DNA of 11,011 nt from Anaerolineae bacterium (lineage in GTDB: Bacteria; Chloroflexota; Anaerolineae; B4-G1): the NCBI GenBank assembly GCA_030612185.1, contig JAUWOI010000098.1, positions 1 to 11,011 of the forward strand, given 5' to 3'. The notes beneath the pieces are model-generated. The model was not told where the DNA came from, did not search any database, and saw only the letters and a list, made by a program, of their open reading frames with translations. Positions 1-7,260 of the stretch are shown here, in pieces (positions within the stretch are counted from its first letter, which is position 1; each line of letters begins with the position of its first letter). Both the position numbers and the translations under genes were made by a program.

Positions 1-2153
1 ATCACGCCCACCACGTCCTCCCCGACGCTTACCTGCGCACACCGGCCCGGATGGAAGGCGGGGTGCTTGCCAGGTTCGAACGTCCCCTTCAGCCCCAGTC
101 CGGGCCGTAACATCTCCACCACTCCCTTGAGGTCGTAGAAATCCACCTGTGTACGGTCCTGTCCCGCCATCCAAGAGCGGGCATCTCGTGGGCCAGTCGT
201 CACAATGCACAGGCGATAGGGCTCGTTAGGTAGCGTTTGCCCCTCCACCGGCAGGTAAACCGCGCCGACCTCGAAGATGGACACGCGATCGAGAAAGCGC
301 AGGTTCTCGCGGGTGGTGTTGAGCAGGGAGGGCAGCAACGTCTGCCGCAGGTAGGCCCGCTCCGCAGATAAGGGGTTGCGCACGCGCAAGTAGTTGCCCA
401 GATCGAACTGTGATCCCTGGGGCCACAAATTCCCCTCGTCCTCAATGTCTACCATCGAATAGGTGATGACTTCGTCCAACCCACAGCCGATCAGAAGGTC
501 ACGCACTCGCTCGGCCCCTTCCAGGCGCGGGTTGGCTCGCTGCGGAGGCAGTTCGTCGCGCATGAGTGTCGTCGGGAAGCGGTCGTATCCCCAGATGCGC
601 CCCACCTCCTCGGTCAGGTCCCCGGGAAGTGTTACGGCGGGGCGGTGGGAGGGGATGGTGACGAGCAGATGAGTAGATGAGGAATGGGTAGATGAGGAAG
701 AGATTACCTGGAATTCCAGGGAGGTGAGGGTGCGCACGATCTCGTCGGTCGGCACCTCAATGCCCAGGACACGGGTGACGTAGGCCGGATCAAGTTCGAT
801 CACCCGCTGCGGTTGGCGGCCAGGGTACAGGTCGCCGATGGCTGGGACAACAGCGCCGCCGCCCAGTTCCGCCATCAGGTGCGCCGCCCGCGCCGCCGCC
901 TCGACCGTCATCTCCGGGTCCACCCGCCGCCCGAATCGCTGGCTCGCGTCGCTCGCCAGTCCCAGCAAGCGGGAGGTGCGGCGGACGCTGAGGAAGTGGA
1001 AGTTGGCCGATTCCAGGAGGACGTCGGTCGTCGCCTCGGTGACCTCGCTTTCCAGGCCACCCATCACGCCGGCCACGGCCACGGGGCCACCTCCGTCGGT
1101 GATGAGCAGCATCTCCTCGTCGAAGGTGTGCAATTCCCCATCGAGCGTCGCCATCTGCTCGCCGGGGTGGGCGCGGCGCACGATGATTGCCGGGCGGTCG
1201 TCGCCTGGCCCTTCGGCATTGCTCAGGGCAGGCCCGTCGGCATTGCTCAGGGCAGGCCTGGGGCGCAGCAGGTGGTAGTCGAAAGCGTGTAGCGGTTGTC
1301 CCAACTCCAGCATCACGTAGTTGGTAATGTCCACGATGTTGTTAATGGGGCGCATCCCGGCACGGCGCAGCCGCATCTGCATCCAGAAGGGAGCGGTCCC
1401 CACCTTCACGCCCCGGATGAAGGCCGCCGAGTAGCGCGGGCATAGGTCGGGGTCGGCGATCTCCAGGACTAGAAAATCCGGCGTGGGGGTCAATTCTGCC
1501 GGACGGCGCTCCAGCACCTCGTGCACACTTCTCTTGAGCGGCACGCCCAGCAGCGCCGCCACCTCGCGCGCGACGCCGAAGACCGAGTACAGGTGAGCGA
1601 ATGGCCCTTTGATGTCGAACTCCAACACCGCGTCGCCCAAGTAATCGGCCAGCGGTGTGCCGACAGGCGCATCGTCGGGCAGGTAGATGATGTCCATGTG
1701 CTCGTCGGAAAGGCCCAGTTCTTTCTCCGAGCAGACCATGGCCCGGGAGGGGACGCCACGGATATTGGTCTTTTTTAGTTTCCTGACGCGCCAACCCTCA
1801 GCATGGCCGTCGTAGAGGCGGACTCCCTCCATCGCGAATGCCACTTTGAGATGGAGATCGGACTGACCCCGCATCTCCAGCAGGCTGGGGGGTCCCGCCA
1901 CGACGACCTCTGTCTCCGGACCGCCGTACTCCACCTCGGCCAGAACAAGCCGGTCGGCGTTGGGGTGAAAACGCACAGCGCGAAGTTCTCCCACGACGAT
2001 CTTCTCCGCGTCCCAGGGCAATTCGGCCTCCGGCAGGCCGATGTACTCGATCATCTCCACCTCCAGCCCGGCCAGCGTCAGCCGCTCAGCCAGTTCGGGG
2101 ATGGATATGGTGATGTTCACGTAGTCTTTTAGCCAACTGATAGGTACTCTCAT
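1..2153 (-). CDS. pheT: Phenylalanyl-tRNA synthetase beta subunit, 3' end outside window
   Basis: Beta chain of the alpha2-beta2 enzyme that charges tRNA-Phe in the cytoplasm. About 717 codons are visible from ATG at 2153. The C-terminal anticodon-binding (FDX-ACB) part lies off the left edge; the family is usually near 800 residues. Reading the minus strand, I see the N-terminal MRVPISWLKDYV start, the EMAP-like tRNA-binding domain with FHPNADRL, the B3/4 region with GQPLHAFDY and GVMGG, the DASQRFGRRVDP segment, the B5 domain with TEEVGRIWGYDRFP, and the core ending in FHPGRCA near residue 700. The frame is open at every part I checked. The start is set by AAGGAG at 2167-2162, 8 bases upstream. 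The ATG overlaps the TAA of the upstream membrane-protein gene by one base, suggesting translational coupling. Two small tandem repeats are inserted in frame (residues about 300-316 and 485-494). Identity is very secure. Confidence 0.97.
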   Translation of the reverse strand, partial: MRVPISWLKDYVNITISIPELAERLTLAGLEVEMIEYIGLPEAELPWDAEKIVVGELRAVRFHPNADRLVLAEVEYGGPETEVVVAGPPSLLEMRGQSDLHLKVAFAMEGVRLYDGHAEGWRVRKLKKTNIRGVPSRAMVCSEKELGLSDEHMDIIYLPDDAPVGTPLADYLGDAVLEFDIKGPFAHLYSVFGVAREVAALLGVPLKRSVHEVLERRPAELTPTPDFLVLEIADPDLCPRYSAAFIRGVKVGTAPFWMQMRLRRAGMRPINNIVDITNYVMLELGQPLHAFDYHLLRPRPALSNADGPALSNAEGPGDDRPAIIVRRAHPGEQMATLDGELHTFDEEMLLITDGGGPVAVAGVMGGLESEVTEATTDVLLESANFHFLSVRRTSRLLGLASDASQRFGRRVDPEMTVEAAARAAHLMAELGGGAVVPAIGDLYPGRQPQRVIELDPAYVTRVLGIEVPTDEIVRTLTSLEFQVISSSSTHSSSTHLLVTIPSHRPAVTLPGDLTEEVGRIWGYDRFPTTLMRDELPPQRANPRLEGAERVRDLLIGCGLDEVITYSMVDIEDEGNLWPQGSQFDLGNYLRVRNPLSAERAYLRQTLLPSLLNTTRENLRFLDRVSIFEVGAVYLPVEGQTLPNEPYRLCIVTTGPRDARSWMAGQDRTQVDFYDLKGVVEMLRPGLGLKGTFEPGKHPAFHPGRCAQVSVGEDVVGV
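668..702. repeat. 15-bp-period tandem repeat inside pheT B5 domain
   Basis: The motif GTAGATGAGGA occurs twice with a 15-base spacing (gagtagatgagga at 671-683, gggtagatgagga at 686-698), flanked by further GATGAG-like pieces. Read on the pheT strand it encodes two SSSTH units (about residues 485-494). They lie where other PheT proteins have a short hairpin turn between the LGFEV-type and SHRP-type strands of the B5 domain. The period is a multiple of three, so the frame is kept. It looks like a small repeat insertion or expansion in a surface loop. Confidence 0.75.
1208..1255. repeat. Two tandem 24-bp units inserted in frame in pheT
   Basis: Copies at 1208-1231 and 1232-1255 differ at one base (position 1212 T against 1236 G), and the start of a further copy follows. 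Each copy is 24 bases, or eight codons. On the pheT strand they encode ALSNADGP then ALSNAEGP, placed between HAFDYHLL and IIVRRAHPGE, which are nearly adjacent in typical PheT. On the plus strand the same DNA reads as GIAQGRP units. I recall that peptide as a recurring translation of short dispersed repeats in several bacterial genomes, but this is memory, not a search. Confidence 0.85.
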
Positions 2154-4942
2154 TAACTTGTCTCCTTATCCGAACGATCTACCCGATGCGTGAAGTTGGG
2201 GATCTTTGCCTTTTTGGCCTGGTAGCGAACCTCCCATAGGCTGATGCCAGCGCCGCAGGCTAAGGTTACGCCGGTCAAAATCAGGCCAACGTAAAAGACC
2301 CTAGGGATGAAGCGAAATACTACATGGTGTGTCCCAGCTGGCAGATAGACGCCCCTCAGGGCATAGTTCACCCGCAGCAGTGAGGCCGGCACGTTATCCA
2401 CCGTTATCTCCCATCCGGGGTAGTATGCATCGCTAAGAACCAACAGACCCGGAGATGTCATCTCCGCCTCTACTTCAACCCGGTGCAAACCATAGTGGGT
2501 TATACGGACCGTCGAGTCTGAGCGCAAAGGTGCTACCTCCAGTGCAGCCATCTGTTCGGGTAATAGCGGCTCTCCAATCAGTACCGTGGTCCAGACGTTG
2601 AAGTCGGAGGAAATCAACCTCTCAAGCACCGCTGAGTCGGGTGCGATTTCTACCTTGTGAACAATATATGCCCTGGGCAAGACGTTGGGGTTTTCGTAGA
2701 TCCATACCCCCTGACGAATGTCCGCCAATTGCAGTTGGGTACTGTACGCCTTGAAGGCTGGTTGGCCTGACGGCTCTCCCTCAGCCTGACAGACAGTGAT
2801 ATTGCCCTCCCCCTCGGTTTCTAATGCCCAAACAAAGGTCTGTCCGGATGAATCTGCAACGGGGGCGAAGAAAAAGACAAGCAGGCCCCGCTCTAGCAGA
2901 TTCTCTCCATCTGCCGTGATGTCAGCTACCAAATCTCCTTCTTGCCGGTCCCTCCACAGAAGGAAACGAACCGACTGAGCGACCGGATCGCTTGTGCGCA
3001 CGAACTCTACATCTACTCGATTGAGACCTGGATAGAGGGCACGGAACGTTTGCGTGCTTCGGCTTCCTGCTTTCAGAGACAATCCGGGCTCCACGCAGCC
3101 TGGGAATGCTGCATCAACCGAGATCAAAGGCTGTTCTAGTTGATGGGAGGTCAATATGTACTTGACGTTAAGCAGGCTGAAGAGCGGGTCGAAACGGCTG
3201 TTGACCAGCATATTGCTATTAGGCCGCATCCACCAGATGGACACCTCACTGTCAATGGCCTTGACTAACTCTTTGTACCGCTCTATCATCAGTGACGAAT
3301 ACCCACCGGTCTCGTGGAGGCCGAATACAGACAGAACGTTGGGGCCGAAAATCACCCTATCGGTTTGCAGAGGTAGAACACGATATAGGGAAGAGTCTTG
3401 TCGGAGCCAATCCGTCACCTCGTTATCCGGGTAGAGGATATCAAGCGAGTTGGCAGGATTGAATGGCATTCCCCACTGGATTAGGTCAATCGCCAATAGC
3501 AACACCAGTAGTGAGGTGACTAGAACAGGCCACCGACGTACCAGCAGCAGGCCTACCAGGCCGATCAGCCAGATTGCTCCAGTGCGCCATAGGTATGGAT
3601 TGATCTCCGTCCAGTGGGCGCTGACCTCACCTGCATTGTCTACAGCAACAATCACCGTGGTCACTACAAGTCCGCCAAGCGCTAGCAGGAAGGTCGCCCA
3701 TATCTTCCATCGCTGGCTGTCCACCCTGGTCGCTGCCTCCAGCCCAAAGGCGGCCGCCACACCGCCGAAGAAGGGTAGATAGGCTATCAGGCTGATCAGC
3801 CGAAAGTAGCGGGTCCACGGCAACCAAAGCACCAGCCAGACTGCGGGTGTTCCCAGAGTGACGAGCAGGTTGAGCAGAAGGGCAATGCTGAAGAATCTGC
3901 CCTTAGGGTGCCGGGACCATACCAACGCGGCTAGAGAGAGTGGGAAGGTAAGCGCACCGTAGTAGGCGGTCACTTCGGTATAGTTTCTATCTCCCCAATA
4001 CGGAAAGCGGACTGGGTTGCCGTAGAAATCTGGAATCCACAGGCCAACGATGTGCTTGAGAGGCCATCTGGTGACCAGGAATTGTTCTATACTCATCACG
4101 TGCCGGTGGCTCATCCTGGCGAGTTGAAGTGTGGGAAGCAGTTGAACTGCCCCGACACCGACCCCAAAAAGCCCTACCATAGCCGCTGCGACCACAGGGC
4201 GCCACACGGGACGTCTCTCTCTCAGAGAAAGAGAGACTGTTCGAAAGAGAGCATAGGCTGAGAGAGATAACCCAAGACCCAAAGCGTGCTGGGTGTGTCC
4301 GCCTAGAATAGAGAAGCCGTAGAGGAAGCCGCTCACAACCCCCGGCCAAGTCTGGTGCCTTTGTAGCGCCAGTTCATAAAACAGAAAGATGGCAGGTATC
4401 CATGCAAGCGTGCTAAGACGGTGTGGGTTTTCGAGCCAGACAACCGTGTTGCCATTCAGCATCCAGGCCACCGTGCCAAAGAGCGCAGTTCCTGGCTGGA
4501 GGTGAAGGAGACGCAGAAAGGCAAACATTGAAAAGCCCGTGAGGATAAGATGGAACCAGGCCAGTATGGGCAATGCTCGTGCCGCAGACAGAAACAGCGC
4601 CGCTACCAGGTTGGGTGGATAGAAGGTCTGAGCTGCCGTGTCACCCACCACAGGGTGACCAGCGAAGACGTAAGGATTCCACAGGGGGTAGACCCCGTGT
4701 CGAAGCGAGGTGGTGAAGAAATAGCGCCGGGGATAGAAAGTATAGAAGGGATCACTGAGGAGAAGATTTTTGGCTTGCTGGGTTACCTGCTTGTGCCAGG
4801 GAGCAATCCCACCCTCTATCCCCAAGGGCAGAAGCGTATAGCCCGGCTGCAGGGCTGGCGACAGGAACAAGGCTGCCAGGATCACGATGATAAACAAGCA
4901 CAGTAGATCACTGTGTTCCAGGGGCAACCTTTGGCCAGACAT
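2153..4942 (-). CDS. YfhO-family polytopic membrane protein between pheS and pheT
   Basis: A 929-residue integral membrane protein resembling the YfhO family, whose studied members are GT-C-fold enzymes implicated in decorating cell-envelope polymers. The substrate here is unknown. The first membrane segment is at about residues 13-31. An extracytoplasmic segment with SDPFYTFYPRRYFF and YPLWNPYVFAGHP (about 63-96) matches the family's N-terminal pattern. Many hydrophobic segments follow to about residue 500, then a large soluble region to about 880 containing the typical YYPGWEITVD and VYLPAGTHHVVF motifs. A last membrane helix (about 882-905) and a basic tail close the protein. The start ATG follows GGGAG at 4960-4956, 18 bases after the pheS stop. 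The stop overlaps the pheT ATG. Three hand-counted 60-base lines give 27, 33 and 31 G+C, against 42 and 45 in pheS and pheT lines, so its composition differs. Glycosyltransferase activity is inferred from family only. Confidence 0.85.
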   Translation of the reverse strand: MSGQRLPLEHSDLLCLFIIVILAALFLSPALQPGYTLLPLGIEGGIAPWHKQVTQQAKNLLLSDPFYTFYPRRYFFTTSLRHGVYPLWNPYVFAGHPVVGDTAAQTFYPPNLVAALFLSAARALPILAWFHLILTGFSMFAFLRLLHLQPGTALFGTVAWMLNGNTVVWLENPHRLSTLAWIPAIFLFYELALQRHQTWPGVVSGFLYGFSILGGHTQHALGLGLSLSAYALFRTVSLSLRERRPVWRPVVAAAMVGLFGVGVGAVQLLPTLQLARMSHRHVMSIEQFLVTRWPLKHIVGLWIPDFYGNPVRFPYWGDRNYTEVTAYYGALTFPLSLAALVWSRHPKGRFFSIALLLNLLVTLGTPAVWLVLWLPWTRYFRLISLIAYLPFFGGVAAAFGLEAATRVDSQRWKIWATFLLALGGLVVTTVIVAVDNAGEVSAHWTEINPYLWRTGAIWLIGLVGLLLVRRWPVLVTSLLVLLLAIDLIQWGMPFNPANSLDILYPDNEVTDWLRQDSSLYRVLPLQTDRVIFGPNVLSVFGLHETGGYSSLMIERYKELVKAIDSEVSIWWMRPNSNMLVNSRFDPLFSLLNVKYILTSHQLEQPLISVDAAFPGCVEPGLSLKAGSRSTQTFRALYPGLNRVDVEFVRTSDPVAQSVRFLLWRDRQEGDLVADITADGENLLERGLLVFFFAPVADSSGQTFVWALETEGEGNITVCQAEGEPSGQPAFKAYSTQLQLADIRQGVWIYENPNVLPRAYIVHKVEIAPDSAVLERLISSDFNVWTTVLIGEPLLPEQMAALEVAPLRSDSTVRITHYGLHRVEVEAEMTSPGLLVLSDAYYPGWEITVDNVPASLLRVNYALRGVYLPAGTHHVVFRFIPRVFYVGLILTGVTLACGAGISLWEVRYQAKKAKIPNFTHRVDRSDKETS

Positions 4943-4960
4943 TTGAATCTCTACTCTCCC

Positions 4961-5983
4961 TCAGAATTGCCGCAGGAACCGCAAGTCGTTCCCGTAGAAC
5001 AAGCGGATATCGTCAATGCTGTACTTGAGCATCGCGGGCCGCTCGACACCCATCCCAAAGGCAAAGCCACTCCACTCGTCGGCGTCGTAACCGCCGTTTT
5101 GCAGCACGACCGGGTGCACCATCCCCGCCCCGGCGATCTCCAGCCAGCCGGAGTATTTGCAAACCCGGCAGCCCTCCCCACCGCAGAGGATGCAGTCCAT
5201 GTCGGCCTCAATGCGGGGCTCGGTGAAGGGGAAGTAGGAGCCCCGGATGCGGATGCTCCGCTCTGGCCCGTAGAGCCGCCGCGCAAACTCGGTCAGCGTG
5301 CCGATCAGGTCAGTCATCGTAATGCCGTGCCCCACCGCCAGTCCTTCCACCTGGTAGAATTGGTGCTCGGAGCGGGCGGTGATCTGCTCATAGCGGTAGC
5401 ATTTGCCGGGCAGGATGACGCGGATGGGCTCCGGATAGCGCTCGCGCATCACCCGGATCTGCCCCGGCGAGGTGTGCGTGCGCAGCAGGATTTCGTCGTT
5501 GATCCAGAAGGTGTCCCACATATCGCGGGCCGGGTGATGGGGTGGCATGTTGAGCAGCCCGAAGTTCAGTTCGTCGCTCTCGACGTCGGGGGCTTCGTAG
5601 ACCTGGAAGCCCATCTCGGCGAAGATGGCGTAAATCTGGCGCAAAGTCTGGGTGGTGATGTGCAGATGACCGGGGCCGGTGGGACGGCCTGGCAGAGTGA
5701 CGTCAAGAGTGCCTTTTTCCAACTCGCGCCGCATTTCTTCCTGATGCAGCGTCTCAGAGCGGGCTTCGTAGGCTGCCTCCAGTGCCGTCTTGGTCTGATT
5801 GGCGGCTCGTCCGAAGGCCGGGCGCTCCTCCTTGGGCAGTTCCCCGACGGAGCGCAACAGTTGCGTCAGCGCGCCTTTCTTGCCCAGGTAGTGCCTGTGC
5901 CAGGCAGCCAGTGTCTCACTGTCCTCTACCTCCTCCAACGCGACAAGGGCTTCTTCTTCCAATTGTCTTAATTGATCAAGCAT
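4961..5983 (-). CDS. pheS: Phenylalanyl-tRNA synthetase alpha subunit
   Basis: Catalytic alpha chain of phenylalanyl-tRNA synthetase, forming Phe-tRNA from Phe, ATP and tRNA-Phe. It has 340 residues, the usual length. The N-terminal coiled-coil arm spans about 1-90. Class II motif 2 covers about 175-214 (LLRTHTSPGQIR, then KCYRYEQITARSEHQFYQVEGL-type sequence). Motif 3 is GFAFGMGVERPAMLKY at about 306-321, and the ending GNDLRFLRQF is typical. Cys264, 267, 272 and 275 form a C-x2-C-x4-C-x2-C knuckle, as in Bacillus-type PheS and absent from E. coli PheS. The ATG at 5983 is preceded by GAGGAG (5997-5992) with an 8-base spacer. It is the first gene behind a Phe T-box leader, so expression should rise when uncharged tRNA-Phe accumulates. 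pheT follows only after the YfhO-like gene. Confidence 0.98.
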   Translation of the reverse strand: MLDQLRQLEEEALVALEEVEDSETLAAWHRHYLGKKGALTQLLRSVGELPKEERPAFGRAANQTKTALEAAYEARSETLHQEEMRRELEKGTLDVTLPGRPTGPGHLHITTQTLRQIYAIFAEMGFQVYEAPDVESDELNFGLLNMPPHHPARDMWDTFWINDEILLRTHTSPGQIRVMRERYPEPIRVILPGKCYRYEQITARSEHQFYQVEGLAVGHGITMTDLIGTLTEFARRLYGPERSIRIRGSYFPFTEPRIEADMDCILCGGEGCRVCKYSGWLEIAGAGMVHPVVLQNGGYDADEWSGFAFGMGVERPAMLKYSIDDIRLFYGNDLRFLRQF

Positions 5984-5988
5984 CGGCT

Positions 5989-6034
5989 ATACTCCTCATC
6001 AAGTATCCAGCAGTATCCAGCACCGAGTGTCCAG
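5989..6034 (-). repeat. CTGGATACT repeats before the pheS ribosome binding site
   Basis: On the minus strand, between the T-box terminator and the pheS Shine-Dalgarno, CTGGATACT occurs twice in tandem (10-base units, plus-strand 6002-6011 and 6012-6021). A degenerate third copy, CTGGACACT, lies at 6034-6026. The last ATACT (6006-6002) can pair with AGTAT (5993-5989), placing part of the GAGGAG Shine-Dalgarno in an 8-base loop. Whether this pairing affects translation is unknown; five A/T-rich pairs are weak. Confidence 0.6.
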
Positions 6035-6040
6035 AACGAC

Positions 6041-6069
6041 AAACGCCCCCGTCCCTGAGGACGAGAGCG
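6041..6069 (-). terminator. Intrinsic terminator of the pheS T-box
   Basis: An 11-bp stem, CGCTCTCGTCC (6069-6059) with GGACGGGGGCG (6054-6044) including two G-U pairs, loop TCAG, followed by TTTGTCGTT. Bases 6067-6056 are shared with the antiterminator helices A1 and A2, so the two folds exclude each other, as expected for a transcriptional T-box. The U-tract is interrupted, so termination may be partly leaky. Confidence 0.88.
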
Positions 6070-6339
6070 CAACACTCCCGTGGTACCACCCCACTTGGCT
6101 CCTGACGGAGCCCACTCGTTCCACCGGCGGCGCCTATGAGCGCGACCGGCTGCCCCGTTAACGCTGGGCCTGCGGAGAGGGTTACTTGCCGGATATCCGG
6201 GTTCACCCGTCGGCTCGGGAGCGAACTTCAGCGGACTTCCTCCGGGCAGGGCTCTCAGTCCATGACCCTGCCTCCCTGGCGGCATCCCTCCGCCTACTCC
6301 TCTCCGTCACAGCCTTTCTGATGATCGGTTGGAGATTAT

Positions 6340-6368
6340 ATTATGCTGCCAAAGCGCCTTTTTGTCAA
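6340..6368 (-). promoter_or_regulatory. Sigma-70-type promoter for the pheS T-box transcript
   Basis: On the minus strand TTGACA (6368-6363) and CATAAT (6345-6340) are separated by exactly 17 bases; an overlapping TATAAT (6340-6335) is also present. Transcription would start near 6333, just before the T-box Stem I. The -35 box contains the TGA stop codon of the upstream methyltransferase gene (6367-6365), so the two units are packed with no spare bases. Confidence 0.8.
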
Positions 6369-7156
6369 GCCACGTGCCCCTTCGCCGTTCTCCGCCGCAC
6401 TGCCTCGAAGAGGAACACCGCCGTCGCTATTGCCGCGTTGAGTGACTCGACTCCTGCTGCCATAGGGATAGAGACCTGTCCTTGCGCGAGTGCCTGGGCT
6501 CGTTCCCCCACGCCGGTCGCTTCGCCCCCTACGATGAGCGCCACTGGTTGTGTCCAGTCCACCGCTGTGTAGACCGTCTCGCCGCCAGCCGCTGCCATCC
6601 ACACGTCGCAGCCGGTCACTGCCTCGGCAATGGCCTTCCACTTGAGCGTTGCCACCGGGAGGCGCAGGTGTGCTCCCGCGGCAGCCCGCACCACCTTGGG
6701 GTTGCTGGCGTCCACCGTGCCGGGCGCTAGTAGCACCTGATCCACCCCCGCCGCAAGCGCCGTGCGTAGGATGGCACCCAGGTTGCCAGGGTCTCGCACG
6801 CGGTCGAGGATGAGTGTGAGGGTGGGATGCTCCGGGCGGGGTAGATCTGGGATGGGAAGCACGGCCAAGATGCCCTGGGGGGTCTCAGTGTCGGAGCAGA
6901 CAGCCATGACCGGCTCGCCCACGGTGTAACAGGGGACGTTCATCTCGCGCAGTGACGCCAGCAGCCTGCCGCCCCGCTCGTCGGTTTCTACCGATGCGGT
7001 GCAGAAAACGAAAGCAGGGGGAATGCCAGCGCGGACAGTCTCCTCGACGAGCCGTATTCCCTCGAAGACAAAGCGCCGCTCACGCTGGCGAACGCGCCGC
7101 CGGCTCTGCAGCGCCCGCACGTATCGGACCTTGTCATTCTTCCGGCTGGTGATCAT
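6365..7156 (-). CDS. TrmH/SpoU-family RNA 2'-O-methyltransferase
   Basis: A 263-residue SPOUT-class methylase that would transfer a methyl group from S-adenosylmethionine to a ribose 2'-OH in rRNA or tRNA; the exact target cannot be read from sequence. Residues about 10-100 form the MRM3-like substrate-binding domain (KVRYVRALQSRRRVRQRERRF, FVFEGIRLVEE). Residues about 113-258 form the knotted catalytic domain with motif 1 DPGNLGAILRTA (N125, R131), motif 2 IVGGEATGVG (E212) and motif 3 IPMAAGVESLN (S238, N240). I chose ATG at 7156 because family homology begins there. The frame stays open up to 7324, but that extension crosses hairpins and encodes nothing family-like. The ribosome binding site is weak (AAGAG). 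A SpoU-type gene directly upstream of pheS is also found in Bacillus (ysgA). Confidence 0.92.
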   Translation of the reverse strand: MITSRKNDKVRYVRALQSRRRVRQRERRFVFEGIRLVEETVRAGIPPAFVFCTASVETDERGGRLLASLREMNVPCYTVGEPVMAVCSDTETPQGILAVLPIPDLPRPEHPTLTLILDRVRDPGNLGAILRTALAAGVDQVLLAPGTVDASNPKVVRAAAGAHLRLPVATLKWKAIAEAVTGCDVWMAAAGGETVYTAVDWTQPVALIVGGEATGVGERAQALAQGQVSIPMAAGVESLNAAIATAVFLFEAVRRRTAKGHVA

Positions 7157-7189
7157 CTCTTGATCGTCTCTGATGAATCTGATGAGCAA

Positions 7190-7215
7190 GGGGCCGTGGG
7201 ATACCCCGCGGCCCC
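7190..7215. other. Strong GC-rich hairpin in the leader of the methyltransferase gene
   Basis: GGGGCCGTGGG (7190-7200) and CCCGCGGCCCC (7205-7215) form an 11-bp stem with one G-T pair and a 4-base loop. It lies 34 bases upstream of the methyltransferase ATG. No clear T-run follows on the minus strand (TTGCTCATC). On the plus strand TGTCTCTTCTCGATTTTT follows. It could be a poor terminator for the lipoprotein transcript or a structured 5' leader. Confidence 0.6.
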
Positions 7216-7260
7216 TGTCTCTTCTCGATTTTTCGCTGGCGCAACTATTTGATAGATTTG

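Larger units (their letters stand above)
5984..6333 (-). promoter_or_regulatory. T-box riboswitch, Phe (UUC) specifier, controlling pheS
   Basis: A tRNA-sensing leader upstream of pheS. Stem I contains AGTA at 6298-6295. The flanks GGAG and GGCGGA pair with CTCC and TCCGCT, leaving a specifier loop GAAGTTCG in which TTC (6225-6223) is the Phe specifier followed by a purine. A GGCAGGG/CCCTGCC hairpin lies in the upper part. GGCTCC-GTCA-GGAGCC (6112-6097) precedes the T-box. The antiterminator is fully drawable: helix A1 TGGGG (6093-6089) with CCTCA (6060-6056), the 7-base bulge TGGTACC (6088-6082), and helix A2 ACGGGAG (6081-6075) with CTCTCGT (6067-6061). TGGT in the bulge complements an ACCA tRNA end, as expected for tRNA-Phe with discriminator A73. 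The T-box reads ACCACG where the consensus has ACCGCG. Uncharged tRNA-Phe should favour read-through into pheS. Confidence 0.95.

Noticed and set aside
1208..1255. CRISPR-like array
   Set aside because: The units are directly adjacent with no spacers, and they are in frame in pheT.
813..1292. Plus-strand open frames opposite pheT
   Set aside because: They are antisense to conserved PheT segments, with Arg/Pro/Ala-rich translations typical of wrong-frame GC-rich DNA.
1342..1794. Minus-strand open frame within pheT in another frame
   Set aside because: The pheT frame is continuous and conserved across this stretch (checked at 1621-1680 and 1741-1800), so this is not a separate gene or a frameshift.
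4913..5971. Long plus-strand open frame of 352 codons opposite pheS
   Set aside because: It lies entirely antisense to a perfectly conserved pheS and its product has no recognisable domain. Open antisense frames are common opposite high-GC genes.
6191..6200. CCGGATATCCGG palindrome as a regulator site
   Set aside because: It lies inside the transcribed T-box leader, just downstream of Stem I, where it can form an RNA hairpin, so the T-box already accounts for it.
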